DNA from: Leptidea sinapis
Taxonomy: Eukaryota; Arthropoda; Insecta; Lepidoptera; Pieridae
Length of the DNA stretch: 64,000 nt
Assembly: GCF_905404315.1 (NCBI RefSeq)
Contig: NC_066273.1
Span: 13,702,001-13,766,000 of the forward strand
Direction: 5' to 3'
The translations under genes were made by a program, and so were the position numbers. The notes below the pieces were generated by a model. That model did not search any database. It saw nothing but the letters and a program-made list of their open reading frames with translations, and had not been told where the DNA came from. Below, in pieces: positions 42,497 to 53,267 of the stretch (the first letter of the stretch is position 1; every line of letters starts with the position of its first letter).

Positions 42497-42931
42497 TTAT
42501 GGATTAACAAGAACCCCTGTATGAGTAAAGGCCTCCTCCAAAGATGCCCAATCTTGTCGGTCTTGTGCTATAGAGCACCAGTCTATGCCAGCTAATCTTT
42601 TCAGATCATCTTCCCAGCGGGCTAAGGGTTTTCCCCTTCTTCTCTTGCCTGAAGGACCTTTCCACTGGGTAACTCTTATGGTCCACCTTCTATCAGCCAT
42701 TCTCGCTACATGTCCAGCCCATTGCCATTTCCGCTTTTGGGCGAAGGTCAAAGCGTTTGTAGCTTTGGTGATGCCTCTTATCTTTGTGTGTCGTATTTTA
42801 TCCATTTTATTTATGTTTAACATGCTTCGCTCTAAGCCTCTTTGACATGTATTAATTTTATGCGCAGCTTCTGTAGAGAATTTCCAGGTCTGGCTACCAT
42901 AAGTTAGGCTTGGTAGTAGACATGTGTTCAT
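42497..42931 (-). pseudogene. RTE-like LINE C-terminal frame (5'-truncated)
   Basis: A 144-codon intact frame carries 'LPSLTYGSQTWKFSTEAAHK', 'TFAQKRKWQWAGHVARMAD', 'RRWTIRVTQWKGPSGKRRRG' and 'PLARWEDDLKRLAGIDWCS', ending 'HTGVLVNP'. These are the post-RT helices and C-terminus of an RTE-type protein. The upstream RT and YADD are absent, so it cannot function. It is a cleaner copy of the family seen at 15788, 21502 and 50935. Confidence 0.8.
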
Positions 42932-42934
42932 AAT

Positions 42935-43225
42935 TGTTCCGAATACTTACATCATATTTTTTTTTCTATTGTCAGAACAGCGTCTTTCGAGTCGGCTAGT
43001 GCTAAAATAAAATAACCCACAATATCTTTCATAAACATGTATCGATCGGTCACAAACTTTTATAATTTTATATTCGTTACAAACAGATACACATACTGAT
43101 GTGGGAATGGACGAAGTACTTTAGGCTCATTTGAAATTTAAACAAGGACCAGCTGCAAGAAAGACATAGTAAAACACCGCAATAGGCAAGTCCCAAAGTA
43201 TAAGTAACGATTTCGAAACATTTTT
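42935..43225. other. AT-rich spacer
   Basis: Nothing recognised. Confidence 0.3.
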
Positions 43226-43234
43226 GAAGTGAAG

Positions 43235-43430
43235 ACTTCTTGATCAGCGGCACTTTTTGGTAGGGGAAATTCTAATGGGTTGGCGTCACCGACATGCTCA
43301 TGACTGGCGCACGGGATAAATAAGTAATAAAAAAATAAATATAAATATATGATATTGCCAGACATTTGGTGAATTCTCCGAGTTCGCGTCACCGACATGC
43401 TTATAGCAGAATACCTGTAGCTATACAGAT
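43235..43430 (+). repeat. Interspersed repeat, second copy of 37900-38105
   Basis: It holds 'GGCACTTTTTGGTAGGGG', 'TCTAATGGGTTGGCGTCACC', 'GACATGCTCATGACTGGCG' and 'GAGTTCGCGTCACCGACATG'. Same orientation as the first copy, 5.3 kb away. Confidence 0.65.
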
Positions 43431-43559
43431 GACGTAGTGTGCAACGTTAGTGCTATGTATCGCTTAAGTGGAATTGAATGGATTTAGATTTATTCCGACA
43501 AACTGTAATGTGTACGTGAAACATTTGCTATTGCAAATAAAAAACATTTATTACTTTTA

Positions 43560-44200
43560 CAGAGTGTTAGTTTAATACATAAATATGAAACAATTTAAAA
43601 TATAAAAAGCTTATACGAAGTGATCTCCTTTGGCTGCAATACAGTACTTTAAACGTTGAGGCCAGTTATAAATTGAATTACGCACTATTTCCATGGGAAA
43701 ATTATTCACTGCCAATCGTACGGATTGTTTTAGGGACTCCAAATTACTATGGCGTTTAGAGCAAGCCATACTCTCTGAAACTGACCATAAATCATAATCC
43801 AGCGGATTAAGATCGGGACTAGATGACAGCCAGTCTTCAGCTCTGATGAAGTCCGAAACGTTCGTTTCTAACCAAGACTGCGTTGAACGAGCTTTATGAC
43901 CCGGCGCCGAGTCTTGCTGGAAGGACCATTCTTGGTTATTGAACATGGTGTTGTTAAGTGGCTTCACTACCTTCTCAAGAATGGTATCTTGATACACTTA
44001 TGCCGATTTTTTGATACCTTTTTCATAAAAGTATGACTCAGTCACTCCTTCATAGCTAATACCCAACCAAACCATCACTGAAGTCGGATAGTGCCCACGT
44101 TGCACTCTGTCGACTAATTGGGAAGCTTCCTTAGAGATTTGAGCATAAATAGGGTCATAGTGTGCATTGTTAAAATAGTGTTTTTGTTTGATTAATATAT
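43560..44200 (-). pseudogene. DD37D mariner-family transposase, 5'-truncated
   Basis: The minus strand gives 'PTSVMVWLGISYEGVTESYF' (43998-44225) and, after an in-frame stop, 'MYQDTILEKVVKPLNNTMFN', 'WSFQQDSAPGHKARSTQSWL' and 'WLSSSPDLNPLDYDLW', ending 'AAKGDHFV' (43611-43997). Counting from the Asp of QQDSAPGH to the Asp of NPLD gives 37 intervening residues, the DD37D spacing of the mori/maT group. The first catalytic Asp and the DNA-binding domain are missing. An 'ACAGAGTGTTAGTTTAA' stretch near 43560 may be the outer terminal repeat. Confidence 0.75.
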
Positions 44201-44447
44201 TATTGACAATAAGTTTTAAGAACAAATTGAAAGCAATAATATGATTTTTTTAAACATTATGAAATTTTAAATTTTAGTACTAAAAGTTCTATGTTTTCAT
44301 TTCTATCGGCAGTCTCTACAACTTTAATTTTTTTTCCATATCTCTCCGCAAGTCATTACCGGACTGCAATATTTAACTGGCATGTGTTCTTCTGTACTTT
44401 AGGAAGTACCTTAGGTCATTTAATCTAGGTCGTTTAATTAATTTAGG

Positions 44448-44828
44448 TCGGTTAATTTCCTAATATGCAAATATTGTGGTTGAGCAGGTTATTAACAATA
44501 AAAAAAAATAAAAAATATAAAAAATAAAATTCGTAGACAGTCGTTGAAATACTACGCTCAATAGGGCGTACTCGAGCCAGTCTCGAACTTTGCTGATAAT
44601 TGAAAATAAATTGCCGGGTTGCGTAGTAAAACTTTGTAAAAATAGTACTACGAGATATAAAAAAGACACTGGGATCACATATCATGAGTAAGTATTTTGT
44701 ATTTTATTCATTTCAATGTAATATGACACGATGTATGATGCTACGCACACAATAACAACTAATAGTTGCCGCAATCAAAAAGCTGTTGTTCTAATTGGAG
44801 CGCAGCGGAGACCAATCCTTAATCTAAG
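44448..44828 (+). mobile_element. Truncated copy of the MITE at 47104-47496
   Basis: Shared text runs from 'GTACTCGAGCCAGTCTCGAA' through 'GCCGGGTTGCGTAGTAAAAC' and 'GACACTGGGATCACATATCA' to the right end 'CCAATCCTTAATCTAAG'. The left inverted end is missing. It is replaced by 44448-44485, which resembles 32519-32560 ('ATTTCCTAATATGCAAATAT', 'GTTGAGCAGGTTAT'). Confidence 0.6.
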
Positions 44829-44829
44829 A

Positions 44830-45485
44830 AAGAAACACTAAAATAGTTCCTTCCATATACATATACTAACGGTTATCGGTAGCCCTCTCATCGGTTGGTA
44901 TTGATCTATCAGTAAAATATCGGTGTTTATAGAAACAGTTATTAAAACGTCGCGTAGTAAATATGACTGGGCGTGCCAAAATCTGTTTATTTTTTATAGG
45001 AACCGGCCATAAGAGAAATCGAGTACAACGCCTAGATTAAGTTTTCATCAAAAGATTATTATTAATTAATTCCGTATTCTAGTACAACATCATTTAAAAT
45101 GTATGCTTTTCATAAAAATTCATTCATTTCCAATTTAAATATAATTCTGTGAGCTAGTCAAGTTTATTAAATAGTTGATTAGGTTTTGAATAGGAATATT
45201 TGAATAACTAATTTTCTTTTATGCCACGTTTGCCGGATGCTACAACGCTGTAGTAAACACAAAGGCAATGTAATTACGAGATAGAATTTCTGTGCATTTC
45301 GAAATGTAAAAGTTCAGTTCAGTACAGAAAGTTGGTATAAAGTATTTTAACTAACTCACCTGTCCCTTTGAAGTGGTAAATAGGTTTATAAAATATGCAT
45401 TTGTGAATATTGTTCTACTTAGGTCACACTAAAAGTTTTGCGTAACTTAAAAAAACAACATGTTATAACCAAAATATTATATTAA
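44830..45485. other. AT-rich spacer
   Basis: Nothing recognised. Confidence 0.35.
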
Positions 45486-45489
45486 TTGC

Positions 45490-46070
45490 TTTTCAAAATA
45501 CTCTCATTTACATTTTCTCCTTTTTTTCTCCGATCGAGCCATTTTTTTAAAACAGGAGGACCAAAGATTTGAAGGCATGTTTTCTATGTGCTGATTGAAC
45601 GCTATCACTGCCTCTTCGGAATTGGTAAAAGTAAAACCTCTCATCAAATCATTGATTTTGGAGAAAACTCAGAAATCACAGGGTGCTAGGTCGGGGCTAT
45701 GTGCAGGATGTGTGACGAGTTGTACTCTTTCCGAAGCTAAAATGACTTAGTTTTGTTGGCCGAAAAAAAATGCGATCATTTTTTTACAAACATTTCTCGC
45801 CTGCCTCACTTTTGTTGGCCTGTTCTCATTTTCAAACACCCATTCACATGATTGCTGTTTTTTTCGGGTTCAAAACAATAAATCCACGTTTCGTCTCCTA
45901 TGACAATGTCATAAACAGCATTAGAATGTCCGTGGTAGTACTTCATTAGCAACTGTGAGCACCATTCCACTCGAGCCCGCTTCTGCTCCGCTGTCAGTTC
46001 ATGAGGGATCCAACGACAACAAAGTTTCCGAACTTTCAATTCTTCGTGTAAAAATTTCTAAATTTGGCTC
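45490..46070 (-). pseudogene. Mariner (D34D-type) transposase relic
   Basis: The minus frame 45806-46039 reads 'KLCCRWIPHELTAEQKRARV', 'VEWCSQLLMKYYH' and 'DIVIGDETWIYCFEPEKN', with the first catalytic Asp in GDETW. Further 3', broken frames give 'HPAHSPDLA'-like text (from 'CATAGCCCCGACCTAGCACC' on the minus strand) and a C-terminal end resembling 'GFTFTNSEEAVIAFNQHIE'. The segment with the second Asp is deleted or scrambled. A different mariner lineage from the DD37D copy. Confidence 0.72.
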
Positions 46071-46074
46071 ATAC

Positions 46075-46260
46075 TAATCTATATATATAAAAGATAATGT
46101 ATGTTTTGTATGTTCCCTAATAACTCCCTAAACTATTCGACCGATATAAATAATAAAAAATCATCGCTCTGAAGTCTTTTCGACTTAATTCCATTTTCAT
46201 TGCGTACGTAGAACTTTGATGTGTGGTACAAAACAATTGACAAATGATTTCCCGCCAATT
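46075..46260 (+). repeat. Interspersed repeat head ('ACTAATCTATATATATAAAA')
   Basis: 'CTATATATATAAAAGATAAT' followed by 'CCCTAATAACTCC' and 'CGACCGAT' is a common moth repeat edge. Borders unclear. Confidence 0.4.
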
Positions 46261-46376
46261 GTTTTTTATTATTAAGAAGGTTGCAAAGTTTCAAAAAATA
46301 TAATATTCGAAATTCAAATAGTTCCGATTAGCTAGAAGTGCAAAACTTTTAGGGTCCCCCATGTGTTCATATTTTG

Positions 46377-46754
46377 TAGTGACGGGCCCAATTTGTTTTG
46401 AACCGAATCGGTATATACTTCGGCCGAACATTCGTTAAAAATAAAAATTCAGCCGAAGTTCGGTTTCCAAGCTTTCTCTGGACTTTCATTAGCAAAAACA
46501 TCAGACGCGTGCGTTTTTGTTTACATATTTTAAAATGGTTGTATTCTCAGGTGTTTTAACGAGAAATATTAATATTTTCTAGTAGCAAGTCTTAAAGGGC
46601 TTGTTTTATTTAATAGATATGACAGATTTTTCTTCAATAAAGTGCAGATATTTTTTTTAGTCTTTCTTTGTACTGAATAAGCCGAACTTTGGCCGAATAC
46701 TGGATACTAACTCCGGTGTAAGCCGAATGTAAAACGAAATTTGGCTCATCTCTA
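46377..46754. mobile_element. hAT-type MITE, 378 bp, with 8-bp target duplication
   Basis: Ends 'TAGTGACGGGCCCAATTTG' and (reverse complement of the right end) 'TAGAGATGAGCCAAATTTCG' are imperfect terminal inverted repeats. ATATTTTG flanks it on both sides (46369-46376 and 46755-46762). The interior repeats 'CCGAA' motifs ('TCGGCCGAACATTCG', 'GGCCGAATACTGG'). No transposase. Confidence 0.85.
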
Positions 46755-46762
46755 ATATTTTG

Positions 46763-47100
46763 TATTTATAAGTGAAATAAAATAATAAATCTTTATTCAG
46801 ATCGGTTTAACACATTTTAGTTAAACACAGTTATTCATATCAAGTATATTTCTCATCAATTTTTGTATTTTTCTTGAAGCACAATTTAACATTACTTTAG
46901 TTCATCTATCGGCCGTTACTCTATAACCTAATGAGATTTTTCATTCCTCAAAAGCAGGGAAAAATAACCTTCTTCATCATGTAATACTGAATTCCATTGT
47001 AATTGAATCTCCCATTGTTGTTAAAAAAAACGAAAATGATGATAATAATGATTGAATTATTTAATTTAATTTAATTTACTATGTTGTAGTATGTATGTTA
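46763..47100. other. AT-rich spacer
   Basis: Nothing recognised. Confidence 0.35.
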
Positions 47101-47103
47101 AAA

Positions 47104-47496
47104 TCTTAGATTAAGGATTAGTCTTCGCTGTGCTCCAACTAGATACCGCAGTGATAAACACAAAGTTCGGCAAGTACGCCCAAGTGGGCATACTCGAGCC
47201 AGTCTCGAACAATGTTCACAGTGACGTTGACGTGCCACATGTTATGTTAAACTTTGTTAATGATTGAAACTGCCGGGTTGCGTAGTAAAACATTGTAAAC
47301 ATTTTACTACAAAAAATAAGAAAGACACTGGGATCACATATCATCAGTAAGTATTTTGTATTTTATTAATTACAATGTAAAATAACACGAAGCGTATGTT
47401 ACTAAATTTGAAAGATGCCGTAATAAAAAAACTTTTGGTCTTAGGTAGTGCGGTACCTAGTTGCAGCGCAACGGAGGCCAATCCTTAATCTAAGGT
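47104..47496. mobile_element. MITE with ~45-bp imperfect terminal inverted repeats
   Basis: The left end 'CTTAGATTAAGGATTAGTCT' + 'TCGCTGTGCTCCAACTAG' is mirrored by the right end (reverse complement 'CCTTAGATTAAGGATTGGCC' + 'TCCGTTGCGCTGCAACTAG'). Flanks GTTAAAAT and GTTAAATT match in 7 of 8 bases and may be the target duplication. The superfamily is undecided (hAT-like 8 bp, or TTAA). A truncated relative lies at 44448-44828. Confidence 0.7.
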
Positions 47497-47600
47497 TAAA
47501 TTTTTTTTTAAAGGTAAAGAAGACGTAATTACAAAGATAAAATTTACCTGTGTCAATATTTATACAAGATTACTAAGAATGTAATTATTAAATTCATCGT

Positions 47601-47683
47601 ACCGACCTTCTAGGGCAGATTGTTTTCATAAATAGTTCATGTAACCGAACTTCTAGGGCAGATTGTTTTCATATATTGTTCAT
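47601..47683 (+). repeat. Tandem duplication, 43-bp unit, two copies
   Basis: 'ACCGACCTTCTAGGGCAGAT' + 'TGTTTTCATAAATAGTTCAT' (47601-47643) is repeated at 47644-47683 with few changes. Confidence 0.85.
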
Positions 47684-47689
47684 CAGCAT

Positions 47690-48395
47690 TGTATTTTAAA
47701 AAGTCTGGAAAATATTACAACAAGCAGCGATCTTTCCAGTTAGTGTTCAGTGAATAAATAGCTGTACAATGTGACATCTCGCGTAGAACAGCGTTATTCG
47801 GAATGACGAGCCATGCGGAAGTACAGCAGGCAGGGCTGTCAACAGTACCATTAATTAAAAATGTGTATTGTATTTCGGTTTGACATACTATTATTATAAA
47901 AGAAAAAGAAATTCTTATAAAACAGAATTAACTACTTCTGCTCTGTGTAGGTATAATGCAAGTATAGCTCCTATGATATATCATCTAGACGTCCTATTTA
48001 TTCTTAACAAGTTTTTCATTTTTGTGATATTGTTTTCATTTAGTTGATGCCGAATATTTGGAAGGAAAATTAGAAAAGTTCTTTATCATTTCGTCTTGAA
48101 CAGTCGCACTCAAGTACATTGTTTTATTAAGCTTTCTCGATTGCAAGAGTGGTTAATTCCAGACGTACGCTTAACTTAATGCTTTCATCGACTCGTTTGA
48201 CGAAGAGTTCTTGAATAAGTTTTTTTTTATTTTAGGGATAAAGAGAAACGTGCAAGGTCTTCTCTTGTGAACATTTACAGATCCATGTGTAGTGAATTGT
48301 TACACGTAAATAACTGAAAAGCGGAATTTTAATGTAACAATATGGTTATAATAGAGAAAGAATGGAGAAGAGGATGGGAGGGATGAGACAATTCA
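47690..48395. other. AT-rich spacer
   Basis: No gene or transposon end recognised. Confidence 0.35.
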
Positions 48396-48397
48396 CC

Positions 48398-48700
48398 AGG
48401 CTCCTTTGCACAGTATGCCGGCTAAATTATGGGTACCCCAACGGCGTATTTTGTCGTTTCTGGCGTGAACCAGTAATGTGTAAACAAAATTGTGTTTCGG
48501 TCTGAAGGGCGTAGCTAGTGAAATTACTGGGCAATTGAGACTTAACATCTTATGTCTCAAGGTGACGGGCGCAATTGTGTTGCCAATAAAATTTTTGGGT
48601 TTTTCATGAATCCTGAGCGGCACTGCATTGTTATGGGCAGATCAATAACCATCAGCTGAACGACTTGCTCGTCTCGTCCCTTATTTATATAAAAAAAGGA
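48398..48700 (+). mobile_element. ~320-bp polyA-tailed retroposon (copy 5)
   Basis: Plus-oriented: 'CCAGGCTCCTTTGCACAG', 'CGGTCTGAAGGGCGTAGC', 'TAACATCTTATGTCTCAAGG' and 'CTCGTCTCGTCCCTTATT', ending in an A run. The first few bases and parts of the hairpin are altered. Confidence 0.78.
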
Positions 48701-48934
48701 CAAAGGTAACACTGAAAGTGCTTATAACTAGCTGCTTACAAACAAATTCAATGACAATTTAAATTTCAAATCGGAACTCTTTGGTAAATTGCTGCATGGT
48801 TCTACCTTTCCTTTCCTATTTAAAGGAAGAAGAATGAAAAAAAGCAATTTGGTAACGTGATGTTGAAATTATCTGAGTAAAAGAGAATTATGAAGTCATA
48901 AAATAGAGGTCTAAACTACATCAATAATATTTTT

Positions 48935-49440
48935 ACCCATAAACCTAACGGGGGTTTTGAGGGTTCCGTAGCCAAATGGCAAAAAAATGGAACCCTTATG
49001 GATTCGTCATGTCTGTCTGTCCATCCGTATGCCTCTTTTTTCTGAAACTATAAGAACTATAATGTTGAAACTTGGTAAATAGATGTATTCTGTGAACCGC
49101 ATTAAGATTTTCATACAAAAGTAGAAAAAAATTTTTTTGGGTGTTCCCCATACTTAGAACTGAAACTTTTTAACAAAATTTTTTTTCATATAACCCATAA
49201 TATTTTATTTTCCTAAACCTAATAGTTTGCGTGAGAGACACATCCAAAGTGGTAATATGTGTCCCCCCCCCCTGTAACTTCTAAAATAAGAGAATGATAA
49301 AAATAAAAAAAATATGATGTACATTACCATGCAAACTTCTACCGAAAATTGGTTTGAACGAGATCTAGTCTTGTAGCTTTTTTTAATTATCACGGATCCC
49401 TTCATGGGCGAGTCCGGCTCGCACTTGGCCGCTTTTTTTC
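48935..49440 (+). repeat. Lepidopteran repeat ending 'GGCTCGCACTTGGCCGC'
   Basis: It starts near 'GGGGTTTTGAGGGTTCCGTA', includes 'GTCTGTCTGTCCATCCG', and ends 'GGGCGAGTCCGGCTCGCACT' + 'TGGCCGC'. This is a very common moth repeat of unresolved class. It contains a C run at 49264-49272. Confidence 0.55.
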
Positions 49441-49444
49441 TTGT

Positions 49445-49750
49445 AATGGAGTATATTGAAAAAAGATTTAAACATTCTTCTTTTACTGTATTTTGGTTTG
49501 AGCTGATGGTCCTGTTACCAATACTCTATACAAATAAAACTAAAACTTGAATTTATCCGTCATTTATAAATTAGCGAAAATTCGAAAAGTACGTGTAGCA
49601 CGTCAAAGGATTCTAACGTTATTTAAATTTTTAAAATTATGATTATTTTATAGTCTAGTTAACAACGAAGTTATGATAGACTTCCATTGTCTTTTCATGA
49701 TGAAGCTCCAGCACTGCTACTACTTACAAATGGTTCCATTGAACACATTA
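49445..49750. other. AT-rich spacer
   Basis: Nothing recognised. Confidence 0.3.
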
Positions 49751-49754
49751 GTCC

Positions 49755-49990
49755 AACTGTGATGTAGAAATTTCACGCATGACCTGAGTGAGGGAAGTCC
49801 TCCGACGATGACAACTGACAACTTCATTTCTGTACAGCGCATAATAAAGGCTGATAATAGAGTGACTTACGAACAGATTCGGAGAAGCTAAGGCATTGGC
49901 ATTAGACAGGTGCATAAATCCTTACATGAGCATTTACGGGTCAGTCAGCTTTATACTATAGGGATTACCAAAAAAGGCTTCGCGTAGATT
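49755..49990 (+). pseudogene. Mariner transposase DNA-binding-region relic
   Basis: The plus strand reads 'IIKADNRVTYEQIRRS', stop, 'GIGIRQVHKSLHEHLRVSQL', matching the second helix-turn-helix of mariner ('..VTY.QI..SLGI....V..ILHEHL'). The preceding text ('EGSPPTMTTDN'-like) also fits. No catalytic domain follows. Confidence 0.6.
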
Positions 49991-50149
49991 TGTGCGAAAA
50001 GCTAGACAACTATACCGGAGGTGCGTCGAATATTGTATTTAATATTATGCCAGTTGGTGATAGTTTAATATATTTGTTTATACGCATTGAGAGTATCCAA
50101 AGAGCATTACACAACGACTTGCATACATTAGTTCCTACTGGATTCTCTC

Positions 50150-50485
50150 ATAGACACCCGTACCAACAGCGTTTTATTGCTCGATCGGAGCTCTTGCCGG
50201 AGTAATATTTCTTTACAAACTCTTAAACGGTCAAGCACAATGTATTAACCTCTTACAGAATATTAACATTGAAGTTTCATATTCATTCCCAAGGTTCAAA
50301 ATCAAGAGAATCTTCCAAGTTCCTTCTGTAAAAACCAATCTGGGAGTTCAGTCAGGCAGCTCTCGCTCGAATTCTTCGCGAGTACAAAAAGTTAAACGAT
50401 TCGGTAGTGTTGTTAAACACTTAGCTGATACTAAATCTGCATTAGTCAAAAAAGTAGTTTTTCTTTTTTTTTCGTCTCCATTATT
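50150..50485 (+). mobile_element. LINE RT C-terminal fragment
   Basis: Frames read 'IFLYKLLNGQAQCINLLQNI', 'NIEVSYSFPRFKIKRIFQV' and 'KTNLGVQSGSSRSNSSRVQ', the C-terminal region of a CR1/Jockey-type LINE. It directly follows the mariner relic. No RT core. Confidence 0.5.
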
Positions 50486-50489
50486 TCAA

Positions 50490-50930
50490 TTAATAAGTTA
50501 ATTTATAATTTGTACTTTCATTTCTTATTTTGTTTTTATTATAGCGATAGTAAGTAATTAGGGAGTTTTTTTTTAATTTTTATGTTCACCATAATTGTCC
50601 TATACTTTAGAACAACTAATTGTAACTGGTGCGCTTTAATAAATAAATATACTGTTTTGAACCCGAAACTAAATGCCATCCGCACTTTTTCAAGATTTGT
50701 CAACAAAAGCAAGAAGTGAATAGCCCTCAATAGTGCTTCATCATAAAACTTCTACTACGTAAGAATTAAAATTCGATATCAGCTGACGATATTATTATTT
50801 TTTTCCCTCACCCAGCACCGCGATGGGAATAAAAATGACGTAGTAATTTTATTTTTATTGCTATCTAGCATCTGCATTGACTATAACTTTTATCTCCTAT
50901 TATTCATTTGTATTGTATTTTTAAAGATAA
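50490..50930. other. AT-rich spacer
   Basis: Nothing recognised. Confidence 0.3.
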
Positions 50931-50934
50931 AGAT

Positions 50935-51085
50935 CTCCACAACGATCGGTCCTGCGCTGCCCTTATCCAACATATTCCGGCGATTTTGACCAGATCGTCG
51001 GTCAATCTTGTGGGGGGCCTTCTAACACTGCGTCTTCCGGTACGTGGTCGCCATTCGAGGACTTTACTGCTTCGATTCGACTGAT
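50935..51085 (-). mobile_element. RTE-like LINE C-terminal end
   Basis: The plus-strand text 'ACGATCGGTCCTGCGCTGCC' + 'CTTATCCAACATATTCCGGC' and 'GTCTTCCGGTACGTGGTCGC' is the reverse complement of 15840-15965. Same family, opposite strand. Confidence 0.72.
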
Positions 51086-51119
51086 ACTATAAATAAATAC
51101 ATTTCATTTATTCTATTCT

Positions 51120-51410
51120 AATCTCTGTGATAATGTATGTTCATAGGCACATAAGTGAATTCACTAGAAACTGTCATAACCACCAGGAACAGACATAAAC
51201 TAATAATGCCTACTACTCGGCTAAGTCTAGTTAGTAAGTCTTTTGTGGGCGATGTATATGCTTTTACAACAAGATCCCAGAAAATGGTTAAAACAAAAGT
51301 ATCACGTTATCCAAAAGAATTGTTAAAAAACGTTTTTATGGTAAAGGTTACTATAACATAAATGACTTTCTTAATCATACCACAGATTGCGAATGGAGTG
51401 AGTCAGGCTA
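51120..51410 (+). mobile_element. LINE RT C-terminal fragment (inverted partner of 1-260)
   Basis: After 'RNRHKLIMPTTRLSLVSKSF' (51155 on) a frameshift leads to 'CFYNKIPENG', 'SKRIVKKRFYGKGYYNINDF' and 'LNHTTDCEW'. This is the C-terminus of a CR1/Jockey-group LINE. The start of the segment is the reverse complement of 1-125. Confidence 0.65.
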
Positions 51411-51414
51411 TTAA

Positions 51415-52720
51415 ATAATAAGTTTAATTGTACAATATTACTTTGTAAACATATTTTTTCGATAAAAAAAAACCGCTGAATTTGTTTCGCGCGTTCTTCT
51501 CAGGTCTGAGGCATTCATTTTGGAATGGGTGGTACTTTTTGAGTTTCAAAAGTGATGTCACATCCTATTTTGAATAAAAATATTTGAATTTTCGAAAGCT
51601 TTAACTATCTACAATAGTTGAAACGTCTACGTTCCTGTCTCAATAGTTATAAAGCTTTTAATGACAGAAACTTTCCTCCACCTTATTATTATAATGATGT
51701 CTACCACAGAGGTAGAGTCCCCCTACATCCGCCCAATCCACTGTATTCTTATAATTTATTTCAATATCAAACACGAGATTCATTTCTAAATCATATATTT
51801 TTTTATCTGTTTATATTATTTCTCAAAGGTGTTTGAACTACGTTATAGCTTCCATAGTTTTTTATCGCCTTAAGACGAAGAGTAACCAGAAAACACGCAA
51901 ACAAGGTGTTTTTAGACAAGATTTGTAGTGAAAATATAGCTATTTTTAGCTATAAACACTACTTTATCCTGTTACACATACCCTTAAGTCTTACTTGTAG
52001 GTTCCTAATGCTTGCTGTTAGTTAAACTTAACACTACAGAGCTATTATGAATTACCAGTTTTGTTTGCAGTTAAACAAGTTTTTTCTCGGCATGATGCAT
52101 GTGTTTTGTATACTGCTCTCATAAAAGTTGTTCTTATAGCTTAATCTTTTTTGTGTTGGTACATTTATTAAGATTAGTAATCAATAATGAGGATTGTAAG
52201 CAATTAAACTGTTTGCGTCTGTTAAAATGTTAAATTTTCGACGCAAGAATTTTGAAGATATTGGCTTTGTTACATAGGAGCCGTGAACTCATATCGCTCA
52301 AGGTCGCCGGCATTTAGTGTCGTCTTAATGATTAAAAACAATTTTTAAGTTTGTCGCTATTGATAAATGGTTTTAAGTTAAACATTTTCCAAAAGATTAT
52401 GAATAGTTAGCAATACAATCTATCGGTCAACTTCACATACAAACTTTGAATAACATCGAAGGAGAGAATCGTGTAGGTTTCCTCACAATATTTTCCTTCA
52501 TCGTAAGAGAATCCAGTAAACGTACATATACATTACAAAACTTAAACTTGACTAAAGTATAAAATTGTGATGTTAAATTACTTACTTATGTTATAATTAA
52601 CTTTTTGTCAATACTAATAGGTATATTGATTCCGGTATTTTTTTATTTTTCACTTTTAAGTTGCACAATACGGCAATTGACTAAGGATTATATTTAAGTC
52701 TACACATATTAACATGCTAG
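51415..52720. other. AT-rich intergenic span, no supported gene
   Basis: No convincing exon or transposon end recognised. Confidence 0.4.
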
Positions 52721-52721
52721 G

Positions 52722-52976
52722 ATTTTTTTTTATGATAATAAGGGACGAGACGAGCAGGACGTTCAGCTGATGGTAATTGATACGCCATGCCCATTACAAT
52801 GCAGTGCCGCTCAGGATTCTCAAAAAACCCAAAAATTCTGAGCGGCACTACAATTTCGCCCGTCACCTTGACACATAAGATGTTAAGCCTCATTTGCCCA
52901 GTAATTTCACTAGGTACGGCGCCCTTCAAACCGAAACACAGTAATGCTTACACATTACTGCTTCACGGCAGAAAGC
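52722..52976 (-). mobile_element. ~320-bp polyA-tailed retroposon (copy 6, 5'-truncated)
   Basis: T run, 'ATGATAATAAGGGACGAGAC', the hairpin at 52803-52849 (AGTGCCGCTCAG...CTGAGCGGCACT) and 'TTCACGGCAGAAA', where it stops. The last ~60 bases toward CCCACTGG are missing, as expected for 5' truncation of a minus-strand retroposon. Confidence 0.8.
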
Positions 52977-53039
52977 GTTTATTTTGTTAGAGCCTTTTCT
53001 TAAGTTGAAATTTCACATATTTTTTTGGAGGGTAATATT

Positions 53040-53265
53040 CTTTTACAAAACACTTCAAATTTGGTCTCACTGGGTCTTACATCTTTATGCCGATTGGTCA
53101 CATGGGTAAATTAAACGGTAGTTTGGTGTCGAGACACTTGGCCCATGGGCCCCAGAATCGCGGAGAATGTACAAAGTACTATCTACGTGCCTCAATAGGT
53201 CTACTGGAAACCCAAGGGCTGGCAGCTATTTTGGTCAACGGACCTGCCTATCCCTTCAACGTGGA
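53040..53265 (+). mobile_element. LINE C-terminal fragment (same family as 19390, plus strand)
   Basis: The plus text 'GTGTCGAGACACTTGGCCCA' + 'TGGGCCCCAGAATCGCGGAG' and 'GTGCCTCAATAGGTCTACTG' is the inverse of 19540-19640. It is cut by the next retroposon at its right edge. Confidence 0.62.
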
Positions 53266-53267
53266 AA

